Shown here: piece by piece, positions 1 to 10,400 of the stretch
How positions within the stretch are numbered: position 1 is the stretch's first letter
Layout of the letters: every line of letters starts with the position of its first letter
DNA from: Wenzhouxiangella sp. AB-CW3
Lineage (GTDB): Bacteria; Pseudomonadota; Gammaproteobacteria; Xanthomonadales; Wenzhouxiangellaceae
DNA length: 64,000 bases
Reading direction: 5' to 3'
Assembly (NCBI RefSeq): GCF_014725735.1
Contig: NZ_CP061368.1
Coordinates: forward strand, 1,131,225 to 1,195,224
Translations under genes and position numbers: made by a program
Notes under the pieces: generated by a model
Seen by the model: the letters and a program-made list of their open reading frames with translations, nothing else
Databases searched by the model: none
Told to the model about the DNA's origin: nothing

Positions 1-1
1 G

Positions 2-1135
2 GAGCTCAAGCGGGTGCTGGGCGAGCAGCAGTCGCCGCTGAACCTGGAGCGTCAGGCGCCGGTGGTCATTCTGCTCGCCGGCCTGCAGGGCGCGGGCAAG
101 ACCACCACCGCCGGCAAACTTGCCCGACTGCTGCACGAGCGCCACGGCAAGAAAGTCCTCATGGCCAGTTGCGATATCTACCGCCCGGCGGCCATCGACC
201 AGCTCGAGACCCTGGCCGGGCAGGTCAATGCCGACTTCTACCGTTCCGAGCACAGCGACGATGCCGTGGCCATCGCCCGCGATGCCAGGGATCATGCCCG
301 TACCCAGTTCGCCGATGTCCTGATTCTCGATACCGCCGGCCGCCTGGCCGTCGACGAGGCCATGATGGACGAAATTCGCCGGGTCCACGGCGAAGTCGAC
401 CCGGCAGAAGTGCTGTTCGTGGTCGATGCCATGACCGGTCAGGATGCCGCCAATACCGCCAAGGCCTTCCATGAAGCCCTGCCGCTGACCGGCGTCGTGT
501 TGACCAAGACCGATGGCGACGCCCGCGGCGGTGCAGCGCTCTCGGTTCGCCAGATCACCGGCGCGCCGATCAAGTTTCTGGGCACTGGCGAGAAGGTCGA
601 CGGGCTCGAACCGTTTCACCCCGACCGATTGGCCTCGCGCATACTGGGCATGGGCGATGTGCTCAGTCTGGTCGAGGAAGTCGAGCGCAAGGTCGACCAG
701 AAGAAGGCGAGAAAGCTCGCCGGCAAGGTCGGCAAGGCCAGCCGGCGTTTCGGGCTCGACGATTTTCGTGACCAGCTCATGCAGATGGAGAATCTTGGCG
801 GCATGGGGTCGCTGATGGACAAGCTGCCGGGCATGGGCAATCTGCCCGATGCGGTCAAGTCGAAGGTCGATGACCGCCAGACCCGGCGCATGGTCGCCAT
901 CATCAATTCGATGACACCGCAGGAGCGACGCTATCCCGACATCATCAAGGGCTCGCGCAAGCGCCGCATTGCCGCCGGTGCCGGCTTGCCGATCCAGGAC
1001 GTCAACCGGCTGCTCAAGCAGCACAAGCAGATGCAGAAAATGATGAAGAAGGTCGGCTCCAAGGGCGCCATGGCAAAAATGATGAAGCGCCTGCCCGGTG
1101 GCGGACTGCCCGGCGGTGGCGGCATGCCGTTCTGA
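2..1135 (+). CDS. ffh: Signal recognition particle protein Ffh (5' truncated by window)
   Basis: GTPase subunit of the signal recognition particle; with 4.5S RNA it directs nascent membrane proteins to FtsY and the Sec translocon. The frame is open to the window edge, so the N-terminal helical domain is missing; about 378 of roughly 450 residues are present. Visible motifs are the P-loop [10 protein letters not shown], the G3 motif DTAGR, the G4 motif [10 protein letters not shown], and the methionine-rich C-terminal M domain with [15 protein letters not shown] and repeated KMMKK-type segments ending in a glycine-rich tail. It lies 121 bases upstream of rpsP on the same strand, the usual gammaproteobacterial order. 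Confidence 0.97.
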   Translation, partial: ELKRVLGEQQSPLNLERQAPVVILLAGLQGAGKTTTAGKLARLLHERHGKKVLMASCDIYRPAAIDQLETLAGQVNADFYRSEHSDDAVAIARDARDHARTQFADVLILDTAGRLAVDEAMMDEIRRVHGEVDPAEVLFVVDAMTGQDAANTAKAFHEALPLTGVVLTKTDGDARGGAALSVRQITGAPIKFLGTGEKVDGLEPFHPDRLASRILGMGDVLSLVEEVERKVDQKKARKLAGKVGKASRRFGLDDFRDQLMQMENLGGMGSLMDKLPGMGNLPDAVKSKVDDRQTRRMVAIINSMTPQERRYPDIIKGSRKRRIAAGAGLPIQDVNRLLKQHKQMQKMMKKVGSKGAMAKMMKRLPGGGLPGGGGMPF

Positions 1136-1151
1136 GGCGCCTTTCCGCCTC

Positions 1152-1180
1152 TTCCCTTCATTGACAGAGTCAGGTAAAAT
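1152..1180 (+). promoter_or_regulatory. Candidate rpsP promoter
   Basis: The ffh-rpsP gap contains TAAAAT (1175-1180) as a possible -10 box, with a poor TTCCCT-like -35 about 17 bases upstream. A perfect TTGACA lies at 1161-1166 but is too close to that -10 box, so the exact pairing is uncertain. This is the only promoter-like sequence I see between ffh and rpsP. Confidence 0.3.
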
Positions 1181-1256
1181 TGCGGGTTTGCCGATTCAGC
1201 AAGTTTCAGCAGTGCCGGGGCCGAAGTGGCTTCGGGGCTCATTTTCAGGAGAGAAC

Positions 1257-1514
1257 ATGGTCAAGATTCGTCTCAGCCGGGGTGGCGCCAAGAAGCAGCC
1301 CTTCTATCACATCGTGGTGACCGACAGCCGCAACTCGCGCGACGGCCGCAACATCGAACGTCTGGGGTTCTTCAACCCGGTCGCTCGTGGTCAGGATGAG
1401 CGCCTGCGCCTGGATACCGATCGCGTCGACCACTGGGTCAAGCAGGGCGCGCAGGTTTCCGAGCGCGTCAGCAAGCTGGTGATCGAGGCGCGCAAGGCCC
1501 AGCAGGCTGCGTAA
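1257..1514 (+). CDS. rpsP: 30S ribosomal protein S16
   Basis: Small-subunit ribosomal protein needed for 30S assembly. The start is ATG 1257, preceded by a good ribosome-binding site (AGGAGAG, 1247-1253), giving [18 protein letters not shown], the canonical S16 N-terminus. The 85-residue length is typical. The motif [16 protein letters not shown] is present. Longer in-frame upstream starts exist but would add sequence unlike S16. Its stop codon overlaps the rimM start (TAATG), indicating translational coupling in the rpsP-rimM-trmD operon. Confidence 0.97.
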   Translation: MVKIRLSRGGAKKQPFYHIVVTDSRNSRDGRNIERLGFFNPVARGQDERLRLDTDRVDHWVKQGAQVSERVSKLVIEARKAQQAA

Positions 1515-2041
1515 TGGACGGCCCGCGGTCGTCGGAGCCGGTCGTCGTCGGCCGCTTCAACGGACCGTGGGGCGTACAGGGCTGGGTGCGAGTCTTCTCC
1601 CATACCCGGCCCCCGGCCGCCATCTTCGACTACGGCCCCTGGCTGGCCGAAGACGGCACTGAAGTGGTGGTCGAGGACTGGCGCAAGGCCGGTCCCAGGC
1701 TGGTCGCGCGCCTAAGCGGTATCTCCACGCCGGAACAGGCCGCGGCCCTGGGTCGCTCGAACATCCGGGTGGCCCGCTCCGAGTTGCCCGAGTCCACTCC
1801 CGGACACTACTACTGGCATGACCTGATCGGGCTGGAGGTCTACAACCTCCAGCAGCACCACTTTGGCCAGGTGGCCGCCCTGATCGAAACCGGCGCTCAC
1901 GATGTGCTCGATGTCCGTGGCGGAACCCGCGATACGATCCTCATCCCCTTCGTCATCGATGAATTCGTGCGGGAGGTCGATCTCGACCAGAGTAGGATCG
2001 TGGTCGACTGGCCCCTGGAGTGGATCGACGATGCGTCTTGA
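1514..2041 (+). CDS. rimM: Ribosome maturation factor RimM
   Basis: Assembly factor for the 30S head that binds protein S19. The 175-residue product has the expected two-domain layout: an N-terminal RimM beta-barrel beginning [20 protein letters not shown] and a C-terminal PRC barrel beginning around [11 protein letters not shown]. The start ATG shares its first base with the last base of the rpsP stop. The 3' end overlaps trmD by 11 bases, so the three genes are read as one coupled operon. Confidence 0.96.
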   Translation: MDGPRSSEPVVVGRFNGPWGVQGWVRVFSHTRPPAAIFDYGPWLAEDGTEVVVEDWRKAGPRLVARLSGISTPEQAAALGRSNIRVARSELPESTPGHYYWHDLIGLEVYNLQQHHFGQVAALIETGAHDVLDVRGGTRDTILIPFVIDEFVREVDLDQSRIVVDWPLEWIDDAS

Positions 2042-2735
2042 GCGCATCGACGTCATTACCCTGTTCCCCGAGTGGATCGACGGACTCAAGGCGCTCGGGC
2101 TGACCGGGCGGGCCCTGGCCGAGGGTCGGGTCGACCTCCGCTGCTGGAACCCCCGCGATTACGCCAGCGGTGTACATCGAAGTGTCGATGACCGCCCCTA
2201 TGGTGGCGGTCCCGGCATGGTCATGCGACCCGAACCGCTGGCCCGCGCCATCGAGTCGGCAAAAGAAGACGGCCCACCAGCCCGGGTCGTGGCCCTCAGC
2301 CCCCAGGGCCGGCGCCTGGACCAGTCCGGAGTAATGGAGCTGGTCGACTATCAGCGCCTGATCATGGTCTGCGGCCGCTACGAAGGCATCGACGAACGCG
2401 TCCTTCAAATGCTGATCGACGAAGAATGGTCGATCGGCGACTATGTGCTTTCCGGAGGCGAACCGGCCGCCGCGGTCATGATCGACGCCGTGGTCCGTCA
2501 ACTTCCCGGGGTGCTGGGCCATGACCAATCCGCCGTGGAAGACTCGTTCGCCGACGGCCTCCTGGACTGCCCGCACTATACCCGCCCCGAAACCTGGCGC
2601 GGCCAGAGCGTGCCGGAAGTCCTGCTCAGCGGCGATCACGCCCGCATCGCCGACTGGCGCCACCAACAATCCCTTGACCGCACCCGCCGCCGTCGCCCGG
2701 ACCTGCTGAAAGATCATCACGAGTCCGAAAAATAG
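2031..2735 (+). CDS. trmD: tRNA (guanine-N1-)-methyltransferase TrmD
   Basis: SPOUT-fold methyltransferase that makes m1G37 in tRNA using S-adenosylmethionine. Start ATG 2031 gives [15 protein letters not shown], the family N-terminus; an earlier in-frame start at 1902 would lie inside rimM. Hallmarks include [22 protein letters not shown] and the knot loop [17 protein letters not shown], then the C-terminal [14 protein letters not shown]. The length of 234 residues is slightly short but the domain is complete. In most relatives rplS follows immediately; here a 48-kb accessory region does. Confidence 0.97.
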   Translation: MRLERIDVITLFPEWIDGLKALGLTGRALAEGRVDLRCWNPRDYASGVHRSVDDRPYGGGPGMVMRPEPLARAIESAKEDGPPARVVALSPQGRRLDQSGVMELVDYQRLIMVCGRYEGIDERVLQMLIDEEWSIGDYVLSGGEPAAAVMIDAVVRQLPGVLGHDQSAVEDSFADGLLDCPHYTRPETWRGQSVPEVLLSGDHARIADWRHQQSLDRTRRRRPDLLKDHHESEK

Positions 2736-2992
2736 GGTGATGTTGGGCTGATTGGCTTTGATGCGATAGCGGGACTTTTTTCCTTTTTCCACCCAGGAAA
2801 CTTGCACTCCATCACGGTCTTGGGTAGTATTCCGTTTGCTATCCGGGGGGATGGTGTTGGTGGAAAGCTCGTGGCCGAGGGAGGGAAAGGTCGCGCAGGC
2901 AGGCATTTAGTCAGTTAGTTAGCTACCCCACCAATCCACGTTGTACGCATCCAGTGCTTTTGGGCACTTGGGTGTTGGGAGATTTTTAGTTT
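2736..2992. other. Intergenic junction between trmD and the accessory operon
   Basis: About 257 bases with no convincing gene. This is the left edge of the region separating trmD from rplS. I see no clear rho-independent terminator, no tRNA and no insertion-sequence end here. An open frame crosses it on the minus strand but runs antisense to trmD and has no recognisable content. The promoter of the downstream four-gene operon presumably lies here; no strong -35/-10 pair stands out. Confidence 0.5.
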
Positions 2993-5900
2993 GTGGTGGG
3001 GACCATGTGCTTTAGGGTCGGAGTATTGCGGCGGTATGTCTTCCGTCGTCAGGTTGCAAATGCCAAGCGTGTTAATGACAAAGCGATTTCGAATTCGCTG
3101 TCGTCATCAGTTACCTCGTCACTTCCTGTTCTGATTGCAGCGCTTGCGCTGACTTTGAGCAGTTCATTGCATGCGCTGACTGTCGGCGGATTGATTGTCG
3201 ATGACGCGCACTGGACTTTGGCGGACTCCCCGGTAATCGTCAGCTCATCGTTGCAGGTAAAGGAAAGCGCGCAATTGCGTGTGGATCCGGGAGTGATCGT
3301 GGCTTTCGACCATGGAGTCTCGCTGGAAGTCGTTTCCGGGGCCTTGCATGCCCAGGGAACAGTGAACGATCCGGTGCAGTTCGTCAGTCTGCGCAAGATT
3401 GAAGGCAAATCGCCAGGTGCCGGTGACTGGGGCAGCGTCGTGATAACACCTGGTGCTCAGATGTCGGCAACTCTACTTGAGCATGTTCATGTCCGGCATG
3501 GCCATGGCATTCAGATTCTGGGTGGTTCACCGCAGATCAATCACGTGCACTTGGAGAGTAACTCTGGTGCAGCGATAGATCTGGATCTGGCCGCATCGCC
3601 GCACGGAAAAGGATTGACGGCCAGCGGCAACACCATTGATGGTATCCGCGTTCCGCCGGGGCAGATTGTTGATGACGTGGTCTGGGCACTGCGCGGCATT
3701 CCCTATGTGCTGAAGGAAGGCGAAATTCGGGTGGGCCGGTCCGCCTATGCATTGTTGCCCGAGTCGTTAACCTTGACTACCGGTGTGGTCGCCGAGCTGG
3801 AGGTGGTGATACCACAGCCTGCCGATGCTGAAGGCCTGGAGCTTGATCTGGTCAGTTCAGTGCCAGGTGTTGCATGGGTGCCAGATACAGTCGAATTCGA
3901 ATCCGGACAGTCTCAGGCCACCTTTCTGATCGAAGCGATGGCTCCGGGAGAGTCACAGGTATCTGCGAGTCATTCCTCTCTGGGATTGACCAGTGCAATG
4001 GTTGAAGTCGTCGAGCCTCCCTCTCTGGACCTGGAGCCCCAGTCTCCCAGTATTGGTATCGGCGAAAGCGTGCTGTTTCATGCCTCGCTATCCGAGGTTG
4101 CCGGAACCGGCGGGTTGCCTGTGACGGTTACGTCGGAGCCGGAAGGAATACTCGACACACCAGAGCAATTGTTTATTCCTGAAGGCGGAGAGAGCGATAG
4201 CTTCGGAGTTTCTGGGCTTGCGCAAGGCAGCGCCATGCTCACCCTGTCGGCCGACGGGTATGTGGCTGTCTCGACGCCTGTCGATGTCATTCCGCCAAGC
4301 ATCCAGCTTCCATTGGCGATCTTTGCCTCCCCTGGAACCAGCCGGACCGTGCCACTGAGTCTTTCTCACCCTGCGCCGGAGGTGGGTCTGGCTGTCAGTT
4401 TGTCGGCATCTGATCCCGGAGTGGTTGAGCTGCCGGATTCCGTCTTTGTGGATGCCGGGGCTACTGATGCCGAGTTTGAAATCAGCGGGCTGGAAACAGG
4501 TGAAGTGATGATCACCGCCAGTGCCGATGACTTTGTCGAAGGCCAGATGCAGGTGACGGTCGCGGAGCTGAGTCTGGCACTGGACCCGGATACCGATCCA
4601 TGGCTGCCGCTAGGGGTCAGTCGCAATTATGGAGTGCGTCTGTCTGATCCAGCCCCTGCTGGTGGGCTGGAGATCAGCGTGTCCGTCACCAATCCAGATC
4701 AGGTTGAACTCAGTACCGAAACGTTGATCATCCCGCCAGGCCAGATTCAGGCCACCGAATCGCTGTCGATGACCGGGGCGGAGATGGGTGAGACCGAACT
4801 GGAGCTGTCCTTTGAGGGCAGTCAGCCTCGTGTCTACCCGGTACGTGTGACCGAGGCGCTGGAAGTGCGCTTCTCACGCACGTCCATGACTGTTGGTCGC
4901 GGCCTTATCAGCCATCCCTCGGTACTCAACGCGTCGCTTTGGTCGGGCGATGAGCAGTTTCGACCTTTCGAGGATTTCGAATTGCCCATTGTCTGTGCCG
5001 AACCCGCCATTTGTGAGCTCCAGGATACGGTAGTCGTGGCTCAGGGGGACTTGTCGACCCGGGTGAGCTTGCATGGCCTGGGGGTGGGCCAGAGCCTATT
5101 GGACGTTGATAGCGAGATGCTGGCGGTCGGCACTGAAGCGGAAGTAACGGTGGTCGATCCTGAGCTGCGTATCCAGGAGTTGTCGGGAACACGCAGTGTC
5201 GGCAGTGCCAGGGACTCGGTTCGACTTCGCTGGTATGTGCCTGATGGCACTTCAAGCAATTCGCAGCATTCGACGATGGCAGAGACGTCCACGGTGCAGC
5301 TTTCAATCGTGGAAGATGAACCGGCCGGGTTGATCGACGGCATTTGGGATCAGAGCAGTGGTGGTCAGCAGATCACCGCATTCGAGATATCAGCCGGAAC
5401 CAATCGAACTGGAAGGTTCTACGTCGGCACTCCCGCGACCGATGGCAGCTACCGTGTGCGCGCTGCCATCGATGGGCTGGTCGAATCGGTCTCTAGCGAA
5501 CAGTTCGTTCAGACACCGGAATTGGCCTTTACGCGATCATCCATGGTGACCGGTCGTGGGCTGGTCAGCTATCCGTGGGTGTTGCAGATTGAACGCCAAG
5601 TCGACGGCAGTGCATTCGACGGCGCCGAGCCGCTGGAAGTGGACCTGGCATGTCAAGATGAAACGATCTGTCAGGCACCGACAACTGTAACCATCCAGGC
5701 CCATCAGAGCCGGACCCAGGTGCCAGTAACCGGAACGGGCTTGGGGCAAACCAATCTGACCGCTGTTGCACCTGATTACCAGGATGCCGAACCGGCCCAG
5801 ATTTCCGTGGTAGACCCCGAGCTTCGCATCCAGAGCCTGGCCGGCATACGCAGCGTTGGCAGCGCGCGCGACTCGGCACGCATGCGCTGGTATGTTCCTG

Positions 5901-7438
5901 GGGGTACATCCAGCAACTACTCATGGTCGACCATGGCAGAGACCAGCGAAGTGGAGCTGTCCATTGTCGAGGACGAGCCAGAGGGCTTGATTGATGGCCT
6001 CTGGAGTACAAGTGACGGCGGACAGCCGATCGAGTCGCTGACCTTTCCCTCCGGCGACCATCGCTCAAGCTGGTTCTATGTAGGAACGCCGGATCAGGCG
6101 GGGGTCTATCGGGTGCGCGCGCATATCGACGGATTGGTCGATTCGGTCTCAGCCGAGCAGACCGTGCTGCCTCCGGAGCTTTCCTTCAATCGTGCTTCCA
6201 TGGTGGCTGGGCGCGGACTGGTGAGCGCTCCCGGAGTACTTGAGATCCGGCGCATGGTCGACGGTAGTTTGTTCGATGGCATCGAGTCGATTGAGGTTCA
6301 CCTGAGTTGCGAGGACACCGACATATGCCAGGTGCCGGCGACCGTCACCATTCCGGCCGGCCAGAGTCGGGTCTGGATTCCCGTGACTGGAACGGGGGTT
6401 GGTGTGACAACGGTTCTTGCCAGCGCTGCAGGCCATGAACCGGCCGAACCGGCCGGCATCGAAGTCGTCGATCCGCAGGTTCGCTTCGACAACCTGGCCG
6501 GGACTCGCAGCGTCGGCAGTGCACGTGATTCATTGCGCTTGCGGTGGGAGGTTCCCGGAGGTACATCGAGCAATCGCCTGAGTTCCAGAATGGCGGAGAC
6601 GAGCACTGTCGCCCTGTCCATAGTAGGGGATGATCCAGTCGGATTGATCGACGGTATCTGGAACAGTGCTTCTGAAGGAGAGTTGATTACCCAGATCAGC
6701 TTTGCCGCCGACAGCAACCGTTCGGACTGGATCTACGTTGGTACACCCAGCATGGCAGGAAGCTACCGGGTATCGGCTGAAATCCCGGGTCTGCTTGACC
6801 AGCAATCCGGCGTCCAAACCGTGGTTCTCCCCGAACTGCGATTTTCGCGCAGCGAAGCCGTGGCCGGTGAGGGCATGACCTCCACCAGCGGGTATCTTTG
6901 GGTGCGGAGACAGGCGGATGGTAGCAATAGCGCAACCGCTGAGGATGTCACTATCAGCCTGACTTGCAGCGCTGTCGAGGTGTGCAGCACCCCGGAGACC
7001 ATCACGCTCGGTGCCGGCAGTCATCAAGTGAGCGTACCGTTGACCGGTACCGGAACCGGTGCAACCACATTGTCGGCCAGTGCCGCCGGGCATTTGCCAG
7101 CGAGCTCGATTCCGGTGACGACTTATCGGCCGCGGATACAGTTCACCAATCTATCAACCAGCATGAGCGAGGGTAGCCAACAAACCTATCGCTTGCGCCT
7201 GCGAGTCGATGAGAGCCAGTCGTCGCTTTCGTACCAGGTCGAAGAGCCTTTCGTGTTCGATTTGAGCAGCAACTTTCCGTCGGTGTTGGGTCTGCTCGAT
7301 CAAACGGCCACGATCAGCTCAGGCAATAGAAGTGGCTGGGTCGGCATCGAAGCCGTGGGCATTGGTCACGCGCAGATCACGGCCAGCGGCAGCGGGCTGG
7401 AGCCGCGTACCAGCGCGGAGGTTGAGGTGTCGCCATGA
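2993..7438 (+). CDS. Giant exported beta-helix/Ig-like repeat protein
   Basis: Predicted secreted or surface protein of 1481 residues. A hydrophobic stretch at residues 44-60 (SLPVLIAALALTLSSSLHA) looks like a signal peptide with an unusually long n-region; the start may be GTG 2993 (GGGAG 11 bases upstream) or ATG 3005. Residues about 65-250 resemble a right-handed parallel beta-helix (DPGVIVAFDHGV, GDWGSVVITPGA). The rest is beta-rich Ig-like material, with tandem units of about 218 residues from residue 625 carrying GTRSVGSARDS and SSMVTGRGLVS motifs. No catalytic site is visible. It is first of four tightly spaced genes (the stop overlaps the next ATG as ATGA). Likely role is an adhesive or structural surface component; function unknown. 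Confidence 0.85.
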   Translation: MVGTMCFRVGVLRRYVFRRQVANAKRVNDKAISNSLSSSVTSSLPVLIAALALTLSSSLHALTVGGLIVDDAHWTLADSPVIVSSSLQVKESAQLRVDPGVIVAFDHGVSLEVVSGALHAQGTVNDPVQFVSLRKIEGKSPGAGDWGSVVITPGAQMSATLLEHVHVRHGHGIQILGGSPQINHVHLESNSGAAIDLDLAASPHGKGLTASGNTIDGIRVPPGQIVDDVVWALRGIPYVLKEGEIRVGRSAYALLPESLTLTTGVVAELEVVIPQPADAEGLELDLVSSVPGVAWVPDTVEFESGQSQATFLIEAMAPGESQVSASHSSLGLTSAMVEVVEPPSLDLEPQSPSIGIGESVLFHASLSEVAGTGGLPVTVTSEPEGILDTPEQLFIPEGGESDSFGVSGLAQGSAMLTLSADGYVAVSTPVDVIPPSIQLPLAIFASPGTSRTVPLSLSHPAPEVGLAVSLSASDPGVVELPDSVFVDAGATDAEFEISGLETGEVMITASADDFVEGQMQVTVAELSLALDPDTDPWLPLGVSRNYGVRLSDPAPAGGLEISVSVTNPDQVELSTETLIIPPGQIQATESLSMTGAEMGETELELSFEGSQPRVYPVRVTEALEVRFSRTSMTVGRGLISHPSVLNASLWSGDEQFRPFEDFELPIVCAEPAICELQDTVVVAQGDLSTRVSLHGLGVGQSLLDVDSEMLAVGTEAEVTVVDPELRIQELSGTRSVGSARDSVRLRWYVPDGTSSNSQHSTMAETSTVQLSIVEDEPAGLIDGIWDQSSGGQQITAFEISAGTNRTGRFYVGTPATDGSYRVRAAIDGLVESVSSEQFVQTPELAFTRSSMVTGRGLVSYPWVLQIERQVDGSAFDGAEPLEVDLACQDETICQAPTTVTIQAHQSRTQVPVTGTGLGQTNLTAVAPDYQDAEPAQISVVDPELRIQSLAGIRSVGSARDSARMRWYVPGGTSSNYSWSTMAETSEVELSIVEDEPEGLIDGLWSTSDGGQPIESLTFPSGDHRSSWFYVGTPDQAGVYRVRAHIDGLVDSVSAEQTVLPPELSFNRASMVAGRGLVSAPGVLEIRRMVDGSLFDGIESIEVHLSCEDTDICQVPATVTIPAGQSRVWIPVTGTGVGVTTVLASAAGHEPAEPAGIEVVDPQVRFDNLAGTRSVGSARDSLRLRWEVPGGTSSNRLSSRMAETSTVALSIVGDDPVGLIDGIWNSASEGELITQISFAADSNRSDWIYVGTPSMAGSYRVSAEIPGLLDQQSGVQTVVLPELRFSRSEAVAGEGMTSTSGYLWVRRQADGSNSATAEDVTISLTCSAVEVCSTPETITLGAGSHQVSVPLTGTGTGATTLSASAAGHLPASSIPVTTYRPRIQFTNLSTSMSEGSQQTYRLRLRVDESQSSLSYQVEEPFVFDLSSNFPSVLGLLDQTATISSGNRSGWVGIEAVGIGHAQITASGSGLEPRTSAEVEVSP
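4864..7130 (+). repeat. Tandem 218-residue repeats inside the first giant gene
   Basis: Units begin near 4864, 5518, 6178 and 6832, each with a segment like FxRxSMVxGRGLVSxP, followed about 290 bases later in the first three by the hallmark RSVGSARDSxRxRW near 5190, 5845 and 6505. The period is about 655-660 bases. The fourth unit has lost the RSVGSARDS block. The units are diverged at the DNA level, so this is an old internal duplication. Confidence 0.85.
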
Positions 7439-10400
7439 TGACTTTGGGGAGAAGGTCATTCTTGCCGGTCCTGGGCGTGCTGTTGGCCCTGTTGCCGGTC
7501 ATCGGCTTGGCTGATCGCGGCAGCCTGGCAATAGGTGACGGTGTGGTAGTGCAGTTTGGTGCTGATGCAGGACTTGTCGTTGAGGGGCGACTGGTTGCTG
7601 ACGAAGGAGCAGTCCTGACAGGGCTGAACGATCCGGAGCATGGCGGAACGGCAAGCGCTGGTGACCCTGTTCCATGGCCAGGGTTCTGGCGTGGCGTGGA
7701 ACTTGACCCCGAAGCGGAGGAGGATGCCCTTGAGTTGTTCGGTCTGACCTTGCGCTACGCGGCCATTGCCCTGGGTCCGTTGGTGCATGATTTTGATCTG
7801 AGCTCGCTAACCTTGCAGGACAATCAACTGGGCCTGTGGCTCACTGATGGTTCGGGTGCTGAGCTGACCAATCTTGTTCTGCTGGACAATCATGTTGGTG
7901 TCCAGGTTGAGGGGCTGGCCATGCCGGTGATCCGTGACTCAGACTTCGGGGGGCAGGTTGACTATGCCGTTCGAAGCCTCACCCCAAGCGCAGAGGTTGA
8001 TGCCCGATACAACTGGTGGGGCGATGCCAGCGGCCCCAACCACTCTGTACTCAATCCAGATGGGCTCGGTGATGCTGTCAGCGACGGTGTTCTTTTCGAG
8101 CCATTCCTTGATGGTCCGCCCATGGGTGGCTGCCAGGTCGAGCTGGCTGGTGGGCTCTACCAGCGTACCAACCCCGAGATCGAGTTGCTGTTGCAGTGTC
8201 GTCACGCAGTCGACATGCGCTTGTCAGAGGATCCTGGGTTTCAGGGGATCGATTTTCAGCCTTACGCCGAATCGACGCAGTTCGTGCTCAGCTCTGAATC
8301 AGGAGAAAAGCAGGTATACGTGGAATTCCGTGGGCCGGGTGGCGATAGCGTCGTCGTCAATCTGCCACAGGTCATCCAGTTCCAGGCGCCGTGGCCGGAA
8401 GTTACCATTCTTGATCCGACAAGTGGACAGATCCTTACCGAAGATACATTGATACGCGCCCAGGTCAGTTCCGTGCATCCACTGACACAGGTTCGATTCC
8501 ATGTGGGCGAGCAACTGCTCGGCAGCCGGCAGAGTCCCCCATTTGAAATGGACTGGGCGATAGAAGGTTTTGTGCCGGGCCCTCATGTGATTCGCGTTCG
8601 CGCCATCGATGTGCATGGCTACCAGACAGAAGAATCAGTCGAAGTCGAGCTGCAAATCGAGGAGCCGGGCGAGGAGCCGATCGCGCGTGACAACCAGTAT
8701 TCTATTGAGCAAGATACAGAGCTGGTTGTGGATGCAGCCGAGGGCGTGATCCAGAACGACCATTTGCCGTTGGGTGTGGACGAGCTGGAACTGGTTTCCG
8801 ATGTGCTCAATGGCAGTCTGCAACTGGAGTCGGACGGCAGTTTTGTCTATCAACCGGCTGCCGGATTTCATGGTAGTGACCGTTTCCACTATCGTGTTCA
8901 CTCGGACGGTATGGTTTCCAATCAGGCGACGGTTTCCATCCATGTCACTCCCCCGAACCGCCCGCCCATTGCCGAAGATGTCCAGTATGTAACCAGCATT
9001 GATCAATCCTTGCTTGTCGAGCCGCCGGGGGTTCTGGCTAACGACCATGATCCCGATGGCGATGAACTGATTGCTGATCTCAAGGAGCCGCCCTCTGAAG
9101 GTGATCTGAGCTTGTATTCCAATGGCAGTTTCACCTATGACCCGCCGAGTGGTTTCATGGGTGCAGTGAGCTTTACCTATCGGGCGGTGGATCCAGAGGG
9201 GCTGAGTGATACGGCCACGGTCAGTATTACGGTGGCCGGCGAACCAGTCGCCGTCGATGACAACTACTCGTCGACCGAGGGAGAGATTCTGGCCGTAGCG
9301 CCGGAGTGGGGTGTGTTGGCCAACGATGAACTGAATGGCCATGATGTCACCGTCGAGCTGGTTCAGGGGCCATCCAGTGGTAGCCTGCAGCTGCAGGCCG
9401 ATGGCAGCTTTGTATTCGACCCGGTGGAGTACTTTTATGGCGAGGTGACATTCTCCTATCGCCTGGTCTATGCCGGGGGCGTTTCCGATCCAGCTACGGT
9501 CTTGATCAATATTGCCCGAGTCAATCACGAACCCATCGCACGCCCACTGGACTTCATCGCTGATTATCAGACCGAACTGGAGGTGATGGCCGATGAAGGA
9601 GTTCTATCCAACGATAGCGATATCCATGACGACCCGCTGACAGCCCACCTGGTTGAGCCGCCTCGGCATGGCCAGCTCGAACTGGATGAGGATGGCGCCA
9701 TCCGATACCTGCCTGACACGGGCTTTCTCGGCGTCGATGATTTCGTCTATGCTGCCCGCGATCCCGAAGGTCTGGAGGGGCAGGCGATTGTGACCATCGA
9801 GGTGACCCCCGGCCCGATGGCGCTGAACGATGTCTACTTCCTCGCCGTGGACGAGACACTCGAAGTAGCTGCCCCCGGTGTTCTGGACAACGACTATCAT
9901 CAGCCACAGAATCATGATCTGACGACAGTGTTGGTGCGCGAGCCAGAGCATGGCGTGGCGACTCTTGCGACAGATGGCGATTTGATCTACCAGCCCGACC
10001 CTGGCTTTCAGGGGATTGACTATCTGGAGTATGTGGCGACCACGGGACAAGCCGATTCCAATGTGGCTTCGGTGACCTTTGCTGTTGGTACAACAAGTGT
10101 TCCGATCGCACAGAGCATTGACGGCATTGTCGGGCAGCAGGGCGAAGCGCTGGTGTACGAAGACAGTGTGCTCGATAACGATTTCGAGCCCAATGACTTG
10201 CCCATGGAAGCCTCGTTCGTGCCGGGCAGCCTGAATCCCTCTAACGCGGGCTCGGTGGATCTCAACGATGACGGCACTTTTGAGATCACGCCGTCATCCA
10301 GCTTCAGGGGCAACCTGAGTTTCCGCTACGTGGCCTTCAATGGCAGTCACATCAGCAATGAGGCCACTGTCAATGTCAGCTTTGAGCCAGTCAATCAGGG

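Noticed and set aside
1953-2906. Minus-strand open frame across trmD and the following intergenic region
   Set aside because: It is antisense to trmD for most of its length, and the non-overlapping part has no recognisable motif.
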